From Mycobacterium simiae (GTDB taxonomy: Bacteria; Actinomycetota; Actinomycetes; Mycobacteriales; Mycobacteriaceae): a DNA stretch of 32,824 bases. Shown in pieces: positions 27,083 to 32,824 of this stretch (the first letter of the stretch is position 1; the number at the start of each line of letters is the position of its first letter). A model generated the notes under the pieces. The model saw nothing but the letters and a program-made list of their open reading frames with translations. It made no database searches and was not told the DNA's origin. The position numbers were made by a program, and so were the translations under genes. The stretch covers positions 1-32,824 of the forward strand of contig NZ_VTZN01000042.1 of the NCBI RefSeq assembly GCF_008370645.1, in the 5' to 3' direction.

Positions 27083-29176
27083 ATGCCGGCCGACTACGAC
27101 AAACTCTTTCGGCCCGCTGAGGGTTCGTCGCCATCAGCAGATGACCGTGCGGAAAACTACTTTGACCCGGGTTCTTCGTATCCACCGCCCGCCAAACCCA
27201 ATGGCGAAGCTCCCTCTGCATCGATCGACTGGCCGCAACCTTCTCAGCCGGCCCCGGCGACCCCAGAGGCAAAGGTCGAACCTCCGCCGCCGCTGCCTCC
27301 CATGCCCATCGGCGGACCCCCGCCCGTACCACCACCGGCACCACCGGAACCGCCACCCGTGGCGCCGGTACCCGCGCCAGCCACCGCCGAACCGCCCCCG
27401 TTGGCAATGCCGGCCACCGCAACCAAACCGCCGCTGCCTCCCATGCCTATAGGTGGACCCCCGCCCGTACCACCCGAACCACCACCGGCACCACCGGAAC
27501 CGCCACCAGCGGCGCCACCGGAATCGTCGCAAGTCGCAGCAGAACCGCGGCGGACCTCAGTCGAGCAGCCACCGGCCGCAGCTGAACCACCCATGCCCGC
27601 CGGCGGTCCCCTGCCCACACCACCCGAACCGCCACGGCCCCCAACTCGGCCAACGCCGGGCGCACCACAACCACCGCCAGCCACCGTGGGACTGCCGTAC
27701 ACATCGCCCGAACCACTAAGGGCGGCAACCCAACCAACCTTGGCTGCACCCAAGCCCGCACCGCCTGCGCCAACAGCCGGTGGGCCTGGGCCAACCCGGC
27801 CAGACTTGAACGAAGCGTCGCCGAGCACAGCGCGAATCGGCCCGCAGCAGCAACCTCCGCCGTCGCCCCCACCAGCGCAGCCCGACGCTCCTCGCCATTC
27901 GCGTCGTGCCCGCCGCGGTCACCGCTATCTGCCCGAACCGGAAGCCGGCGAAGTTCAGGCGCCAACTGGTACGTCCCATCCGCTACGCCCGCCAACGGAA
28001 CAACGTCCGCCAGCTTCGTTCGCGTGGTTACAGCAGGGTGGCTCGAGCGTTGATCGGTTTTCCGGACCCGCAGCTGCAACCCCGCCTGCCGAGCCCGGCG
28101 GTCGCCGCGCCACCCGGCGCGCCGCGCAGGCCGCCGAACCACCAGCGGTGACCGCGCCAACGCCATCCCCGCTCTTACCCACCCGGGCTCAACCGCCGGG
28201 ACCGGTGCGAGCTCAACCCCCCGGCGCTCCCGATCCAGCTCAGCCGGTGATCGAACCCGCCACAGCCGACGGTCATCGCGACAAGAAGCACCCGAAACTC
28301 GTGTCTCAACGAGGGTGGCGGCGTTGGGTCCATGCGGTCACCCGGATCAACTTCGGGCTCTCGCCCGACGAGAAATACGAACTGGACCTTCGCACGCGCA
28401 TCAACCGACGGCCCCGCGGTTCGTATCAGATTGCGGTGTTGGCACTGAAAGGTGGCGTCGGCAAGACGACGACGACGGTCACCTTGGGCACGACCCTTGC
28501 GCAGGTGCGCGGCGACCGGATCCTGGTGCTTGATGCTGATCCGGGCTCGGGAAACCTGGCCGACCGCGCCGGCCGCTCGTCGCCGTCGTCAATCGCGGAC
28601 CTGCTGGCCGACCCACAGCTGTCGCACTACAACGATGTTCGCGCATACACCAGCGTAAACGCCGCCAACCTCGAGATACTGCCCGCGCAGGAGTACACCA
28701 CCGCACGGCGCGGACTCAGCGGCGAAGATATGCGAATCGCCGTCAACAAGGTGTCAAGGTTCTACAACCTGGTCCTGGCCGACTGCGGAGCCGGCCTGTT
28801 CGACCCGGTAACCCGCAGCGTCTTACAAACGTCGTCGGCAATTGTGATCGTGACAAACGCATCGGTCGACAGCGCCCGGCAGGCCGCGATCGCCCTGAAC
28901 TGGTTGCGCAACAATGGTTTCCACGATCTGCTCAGCCGTGCCTCCATGGCGATCAACCATGTCGCAGCGGGAGCGACCAACGTCGCGGAAAAGCATGTGG
29001 TCGCGCAATTCGCGCAGCAGCTCCAACCCGGCCGGATTGTGGTCTTGCCATGGGATAAGCACATCGCGGCCGGAACCGAAATTCAGCTCGACCTGCTCGG
29101 CCCCGCCTACCAGAGGCGAGTCCTTGAACTGGCCGCAACCCTGTCCGACGATTTTGAAAGGGCTGGACGTCGTTGA
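27083..29176 (+). CDS. espI: ESX-1 secretion-associated proline-rich ATPase EspI
   Basis: This 697-residue protein is the Rv3876 orthologue (666 there). Residues from about 45 to 300 are extremely proline-rich, with repeats such as PPLPPMPIGGPPPVPP present twice (DNA copies at 27287 and 27428). A basic segment HSRRARRGHRY follows. The C-terminal 300 residues form a MinD/ParA-like ATPase with deviant Walker A KGGVGKT (456-462), LVLDADPGSGNLADR, and LVLADCGAG. In M. tuberculosis, EspI reduces ESX-1 secretion when cellular ATP falls, and its P-loop is needed for that. GAGAGG precedes the ATG. The stop overlaps the eccD1 start by four bases. Confidence 0.96.
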   Translation: MPADYDKLFRPAEGSSPSADDRAENYFDPGSSYPPPAKPNGEAPSASIDWPQPSQPAPATPEAKVEPPPPLPPMPIGGPPPVPPPAPPEPPPVAPVPAPATAEPPPLAMPATATKPPLPPMPIGGPPPVPPEPPPAPPEPPPAAPPESSQVAAEPRRTSVEQPPAAAEPPMPAGGPLPTPPEPPRPPTRPTPGAPQPPPATVGLPYTSPEPLRAATQPTLAAPKPAPPAPTAGGPGPTRPDLNEASPSTARIGPQQQPPPSPPPAQPDAPRHSRRARRGHRYLPEPEAGEVQAPTGTSHPLRPPTEQRPPASFAWLQQGGSSVDRFSGPAAATPPAEPGGRRATRRAAQAAEPPAVTAPTPSPLLPTRAQPPGPVRAQPPGAPDPAQPVIEPATADGHRDKKHPKLVSQRGWRRWVHAVTRINFGLSPDEKYELDLRTRINRRPRGSYQIAVLALKGGVGKTTTTVTLGTTLAQVRGDRILVLDADPGSGNLADRAGRSSPSSIADLLADPQLSHYNDVRAYTSVNAANLEILPAQEYTTARRGLSGEDMRIAVNKVSRFYNLVLADCGAGLFDPVTRSVLQTSSAIVIVTNASVDSARQAAIALNWLRNNGFHDLLSRASMAINHVAAGATNVAEKHVVAQFAQQLQPGRIVVLPWDKHIAAGTEIQLDLLGPAYQRRVLELAATLSDDFERAGRR

Positions 29177-30708
29177 GCGCACCTGCTGTCGTTGCCCCCT
29201 CGGCCGCCGCGGGGACAACTCCCCCCAAACCAGCAACCACCCGGGTCACCATCCTCACCGGCAGACGGATGACAGATTTGGTACTGCCGGCGGCGGCGCC
29301 GATAGAAACCTATATCGACGACACCGTCGCCGTACTGGCCGATCTGTTGGAAGATACCCCGCCCGACATCCTGGCTGGCTTTGACTTTTCCGCACAAGGC
29401 GTGTGGGACTTCGCCCGCCCGGGATTTCCGCCGCTGAAGCTGGACCAATCGCTGGACGAGGCCGGGGTCGTCGACGGGTCGTTGTTGACCCTGGTTTCAG
29501 TAAGCCGCACAGAGCGCTATCGGCCGCTGGTCGAAGATGTTATCGACGCAATCGCGGTGCTCGATGAGTCGCCGGAATTCGACCGTTCGGCACTGAATCG
29601 CTTCATCGCTGTGGCAATCCCGGTGTTGACCCTGCCGGTCACCGTTGCGGCCATGCGGGCGTGGTGGGCAACGGGGCGCAACCTGTTCTGGCCGCTGGCC
29701 ATAGGCATCATCGGTATCACCGTGCTGGTCGGCTACTTTGTTGCAAAGCGGTTCTATCAGAATGCGGGCCTTGCCACGAGTCTGCTGCTCACGGCGTACC
29801 CGCCGATTACTGCCGCGGCAGCGATGGCGATTCCGCTGCCGCGCGGAGTCCACTCGCTGGGGGCGCCCCAACTCGCCGCGGCCGCCACGGCGGTGTTGTT
29901 CGTAACGCTCACTGTGCGGGGTGGGCCGCGGCAGCGCCACGAATTGGCTTCGTTTGTGATCATCACATCAATCGCCACCATTGCCGCTGCGGTTGCCTTC
30001 GGTTACGGCTATTCGCACTGGGTGCCGGCCGGGGCGATCGCATTCGGGCTGTTCGTGGTGACCAACGCGGCCAAGTTGACCGTCGCTGTCGCCCGGATTG
30101 CGTTGCCGCCGATTCCCGTTCCTGGCGAGACCGTCGACAACGAAGAGCTGCTCGATCCCGTCACCGCCCAGGACGCCACTAATGAAGAGACGCCGACCTG
30201 GCAGGCCATCATCGCGTCGGCACCAGCGTCTGCCGCACGGCTCACCGAACGCAGCAAGCTGGCCAAACAGCTGCTCGTCGGATACGTCACGGCCGGCACG
30301 CTGGTTCTTGCCGTCGGCGCGATCGCGGTGGTGGTGCCCGGACACTTCTTTGTGCACAGTGTTGTAATAGCGGGTCTGCTCACAGTGATCAGTGGGTTCC
30401 GGTCCAGACTCTATGCAGACCGGTGGTGTGCCTGGGCATTGCTGGCGGCGGCCGTCGTGATCCCGACGGGTCTGGCGATCAAGCTGAGCCTGTGGTACCC
30501 GGATAATGCCTGGCTGATGCTGGCCACTTACCTCGCCACAGCCGTCGTCACCCTGATTGTGGCGGCAGCGACCGCTCAAGTTCGTCGCGTTTCGCCGGTG
30601 ATGAAGCGCATTCTGGAATTGATCGACGGCGCGATGGTGGCGTCAATCATTCCACTGCTGCTGTGGGTCACCGGTGTTTACGACATGGTGCGTAATCTCC
30701 GATTGTGA
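29173..30708 (+). CDS. eccD1: ESX-1 core membrane component EccD1
   Basis: This 511-residue protein has the same length as Rv3877. The N-terminal ubiquitin-like domain (about 22-105, VTILTGRRMTDLVLPA...) is followed by about eleven transmembrane helices from residue 145 to the end. EccD dimers line the inner-membrane vestibule of the type VII core complex. The start is TTG at 29173, overlapping the espI stop as TTGA. It is accepted because no ATG lies before the conserved N-terminus SAPAV and coupling to espI would support initiation. No defects were seen. Confidence 0.96.
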   Translation: MSAPAVVAPSAAAGTTPPKPATTRVTILTGRRMTDLVLPAAAPIETYIDDTVAVLADLLEDTPPDILAGFDFSAQGVWDFARPGFPPLKLDQSLDEAGVVDGSLLTLVSVSRTERYRPLVEDVIDAIAVLDESPEFDRSALNRFIAVAIPVLTLPVTVAAMRAWWATGRNLFWPLAIGIIGITVLVGYFVAKRFYQNAGLATSLLLTAYPPITAAAAMAIPLPRGVHSLGAPQLAAAATAVLFVTLTVRGGPRQRHELASFVIITSIATIAAAVAFGYGYSHWVPAGAIAFGLFVVTNAAKLTVAVARIALPPIPVPGETVDNEELLDPVTAQDATNEETPTWQAIIASAPASAARLTERSKLAKQLLVGYVTAGTLVLAVGAIAVVVPGHFFVHSVVIAGLLTVISGFRSRLYADRWCAWALLAAAVVIPTGLAIKLSLWYPDNAWLMLATYLATAVVTLIVAAATAQVRRVSPVMKRILELIDGAMVASIIPLLLWVTGVYDMVRNLRL

Positions 30709-30768
30709 ATGGTGACGTACGTGGAGCGGGCGCCTAAATTAGCGCCAGGGGACGTCCTGTAGGTCGGG

Positions 30769-30774
30769 TAAAAT
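30769..30774 (+). promoter_or_regulatory. Candidate -10 element for espJ
   Basis: TAAAAT lies 36 bases before the espJ ATG in a 101-bp spacer that also holds the dyad GGCGC-CTAAATTA-GCGCC (30729-30746). A start site near 30781 would leave a leader of about 29 bases containing the AGAAGGG ribosome binding site. No convincing -35 is visible, so this is tentative. Confidence 0.3.
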
Positions 30775-30809
30775 TTGCTCGATGGGGACCGTAGAGAAGG
30801 GTTTTTGCG

Positions 30810-31592
30810 ATGGCTGAACCACTGGCCGTCAATCCCACCCGCCTGGTAGCCGCGGGAAGCAAACTCGCCGAGCTGGTTTTTCCGACGCTTCCGGCGCCGC
30901 TTATCGCAACAGGCTCGGATCCGGTCTCCGCAGCGATCAACGAGACGATGCCCGGCATCGAATCCTTAGTTTCTGACGGGTTGCCTGGTGTCAGCGCTGC
31001 TCTCAAGCGGACAGCGACCAGCATGTCCGCCGCCGCGGAGGTCTACACCCAAGCCGACCAGTCGCTAGGCGAAGCGTTGGCGCAGTACCAATTCAGTTCT
31101 GCGGGGCTAGCGCTCACCGCCGGCGGGATAGCCGGTGCGGCGGCGAGCCTGGCCGGCCCTTCCGGGCAATCGCTGACCGCTCCCGCCGCGCAACTGCTCG
31201 GAGCCCCTATGGGGGCGGCATCTCAACTCAGCCAGGCGGTGGGCGTCCAGGCCGAAGCGCTGGCACCACGCGTGGCGGCCACCGTCCCGCAGCTAGTTCA
31301 GCTAGCTCCGCAAGCCGGTCAAATGGCCCAGCAAGCATCGCCGATTGCGCAGACCATCAGCCAGTCGGCGCAACAAGCGGCCTCGCAGGGTGCGGGCGCG
31401 GCACCAGCACAGCTCGCCTCCGACACCAAGCCGGATCAGCAAGCGCAGCTGGTCGACGAGAAAGAGAAAGACGACACGGACGAGGAAGCAACCGGTGAAG
31501 CGGGGGCCGCGGCGGGCGCCGCCACGTTGGTCAGCGCTCCGGTTCGCGGTACAGCCGCGGCATCGTCAAGTCCGATCACTACTCCGGTCTGA
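30810..31592 (+). CDS. espJ: ESX-1 secretion-associated protein EspJ
   Basis: This 260-residue protein is the Rv3878 orthologue (280 there). The N-terminal ~95 residues are conserved and helical (MAEPLAVNPTRLVAAGSKLA, INETMPGIESLVSDGLPGV). YTQAD near residue 78 is a YxxxD export motif, so it resembles other ESX-1 substrates of PE/EsxB-like helical design. The C-terminal part is Ala/Gln-rich and low complexity, and differs from M. tuberculosis in sequence and length. AGAAGGG sets the start. The last codons and stop lie in a perfect 12-bp tandem repeat (TCCGGTCTGAAA at 31583 and 31595), which gives a second in-frame TGA just after the first. Confidence 0.94.
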   Translation: MAEPLAVNPTRLVAAGSKLAELVFPTLPAPLIATGSDPVSAAINETMPGIESLVSDGLPGVSAALKRTATSMSAAAEVYTQADQSLGEALAQYQFSSAGLALTAGGIAGAAASLAGPSGQSLTAPAAQLLGAPMGAASQLSQAVGVQAEALAPRVAATVPQLVQLAPQAGQMAQQASPIAQTISQSAQQAASQGAGAAPAQLASDTKPDQQAQLVDEKEKDDTDEEATGEAGAAAGAATLVSAPVRGTAAASSSPITTPV

Positions 31593-31624
31593 AATCCGGT
31601 CTGAAAATCCGCCTGCGCTTGCCA

Positions 31625-31652
31625 GGCTTGGCAGTTCGAACGGCTGCCAGCC
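31625..31652. terminator. Possible shared terminator hairpin between espJ and espK
   Basis: GGCTTGGCAG (31625-31634) pairs with CTGCCAGCC (31644-31652) with one bulged base. It sits between the convergent stops of espJ and espK, where it could end transcription from either side. No T-run is present. Confidence 0.4.
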
Positions 31653-31675
31653 GCGGTGCCGGATTCGGGTCAGCC

Positions 31676-32824
31676 TCAGGGTGCCTCGGCCACCGCGCCC
31701 TTAAGCAATCCGACGACATATCGCCAATACAGCCAGTCGGCGACGGCAGAACGCTGAGCCTCCGCGTCCGCCGCGCTGTACGCCTGATGCAAAGCGATGT
31801 GCTGGCAATGCTCGGCGTAGGCGCGAAATGCCTTCAGGTGAGCAAGCTCGCGGCCGCTGGCAGTGCTTGTCATCGGCTTCATCAGCTCAAACCACAACAT
31901 GTGCCGCTCGTCGTCCGGCGTGTTGGCGTCAGCCGGCGCCGGTGGCAGCAGCTCAAGCAGCCGCAAGTCGTCGGTGTCTGCCAGCTGGGCCGCGGCCGAG
32001 GGATCCACCACCTCCAGGCGAGGCCGGCCCGTCATCTTGCCGCTTTCCGGGATGTCGTCGGCCTCCAAAATGATCTTGGCCACCCCAGGATCGGAATTGG
32101 CCAACTGCTCCGCGGTGCCGATCACCGCCCGCAGCTTCATGTCATGAAACGCAGCCCAGCCCTGCACCGCCAGCACCGGGTAGGTGGCAACACGGGCCAT
32201 CTCGTCGGCCGGGATGGCGTGGTCAGCGCTGGCCATGTACACATCGGCTGGCAGCTGCAGCTGCTCAGGTATGTAGGCCAAGCCGTAACTGTTGGCCACC
32301 ACGATATCGCCGTCGGTGGTTACCGCGGTGATCCAGAAGAAGCCGTAGTCACCCTGGTCGTAGGTGTCGGGCGCATTCAAGGCGGCAGCGATGCGGCGCG
32401 CCAACCGTAGCGGGTCCGCTTTGCCGCGGCGAGCACTCGACGCGGCAACGATGGCATCGCGCGCGCGGCGAGCCGCAGAGACCGGGACGGAGGGCAATGC
32501 AGTGACGTCATCCGGCGACTCGCGCTTTTCCTTCTCGGGTTGCTCGGGCGGCGGCGCGGGGCGCGCGGGGCGCGCGGGGGGCGCGGAGCGTGCCGACGCC
32601 GCCCGCGGGGTCGCCGTTGCCGGTGCCTTACCGGCCGGACCCAACGGGGCGCGGCCGGAGGCCGCACGCGACCCCCCGCCGGATGCCGCAGGCTGACCCG
32701 CGCCGGAGCCGGCGCCCGCGGACGGGGCTCCCGACCCCACTCCGGCGGACACTCCGCGAGCAGCCGCTGGCATGCCGCCCGCTGCCGCAGGTGCCGTCGC
32801 CGCCGACGATTGCGAGTCGTCGCC
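31676..32824 (-). CDS. espK: ESX-1 secretion-associated protein EspK (5' part outside window)
   Basis: The minus-strand frame is open from its stop at 31676 to the right edge. The Met at 32773 is internal, since in-frame codons continue ([17 protein letters not shown]). This is the C-terminal part of EspK (Rv3879c, about 729 residues in M. tuberculosis). An Ala/Gly/Pro-rich linker covers about the first 120 visible residues, followed by a conserved globular C-terminal domain ([49 protein letters not shown]). EspK interacts with EspB and EccCa1 and assists EspB secretion in M. marinum. It is transcribed convergently to espJ. Confidence 0.93.
   Translation of the reverse strand, partial: GDDSQSSAATAPAAAGGMPAAARGVSAGVGSGAPSAGAGSGAGQPAASGGGSRAASGRAPLGPAGKAPATATPRAASARSAPPARPARPAPPPEQPEKEKRESPDDVTALPSVPVSAARRARDAIVAASSARRGKADPLRLARRIAAALNAPDTYDQGDYGFFWITAVTTDGDIVVANSYGLAYIPEQLQLPADVYMASADHAIPADEMARVATYPVLAVQGWAAFHDMKLRAVIGTAEQLANSDPGVAKIILEADDIPESGKMTGRPRLEVVDPSAAAQLADTDDLRLLELLPPAPADANTPDDERHMLWFELMKPMTSTASGRELAHLKAFRAYAEHCQHIALHQAYSAADAEAQRSAVADWLYWRYVVGLLKGAVAEAP

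Noticed and set aside
27244..27828. Minus-strand 194-codon glycine-rich frame resembling a PE_PGRS protein (GGSGGAGGGSGG)
   Set aside because: It is the exact antisense of the proline-codon-rich part of espI; proline codons read backwards give glycine. It has no PE domain and no ribosome binding site.

Overview
This window is the chromosomal ESX-1 (type VII secretion, RD1) locus of a slow-growing pathogenic Mycobacterium, with its left-hand flank. It is high-GC, and nearly every protein is recognisable as an orthologue of the M. tuberculosis genes Rv3856c to Rv3879c in the same order. It is not M. tuberculosis itself. By comparison with the M. tuberculosis proteins as I remember them, EsxA differs at about four residues and EsxB at about seven. 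EspE and EspI are longer, a PPE gene sits where M. tuberculosis has none, and PE35 is broken. The species cannot be named from this alone.

Layout. 1-1134 (minus): the 3' part of a HhH-PHP phosphoesterase gene (Rv3856c-like) and a small membrane protein (Rv3857c-like). 1378-2622 (minus): a complete PPE gene of the PPE-SVP subfamily. 2623-3900: about 1.3 kb with no supportable gene, partly AT-rich. 3901-9964 (minus): gltD and gltB, glutamate synthase. 10438-11778 (plus): a proline-rich P-loop ATPase (Rv3860-like), convergent with an SRPBCC protein (11753-12172, minus). 12345-12632 (minus): whiB6, with a hairpin terminator. 13088-14194 (plus): espM (Rv3863). 14428-24764 (plus): espE-espF-espG1-espH-eccA1-eccB1-eccCa1-eccCb1, tightly packed. 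24886-25112: remnant of PE35. 25157-26967: ppe68-esxB-esxA, followed by a strong hairpin plus T-run. 27083-30708: espI-eccD1. 30810-31592: espJ. 31676-32824 (minus): 3' part of espK, running off the window.

How the genes work together. EccB1, EccCa1/EccCb1 and EccD1 are core inner-membrane components of the ESX-1 machine (EccE1 and MycP1 would lie beyond the right edge). EccA1 is the cytosolic AAA+ ATPase and EspG1 the PPE chaperone. EsxA/EsxB, PPE68, EspE, EspF, EspJ and EspK are substrates or substrate-associated proteins. EspH is a chaperone-like accessory protein. WhiB6 and EspM form the dedicated regulatory pair, divergently transcribed from a shared 455-bp region.

Most notable observation: PE35, the usual partner of PPE68, carries at least three separate lesions. 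These are an early frameshift or stop, loss of roughly 35 central codons, and an 11-bp tandem duplication. PPE68, EsxB, EsxA and EspG1 around it remain intact. With the extra PPE gene at 1378-2622, which also has no adjacent PE gene, the window holds two PPE proteins and no functional PE. That raises the question of what partners them.
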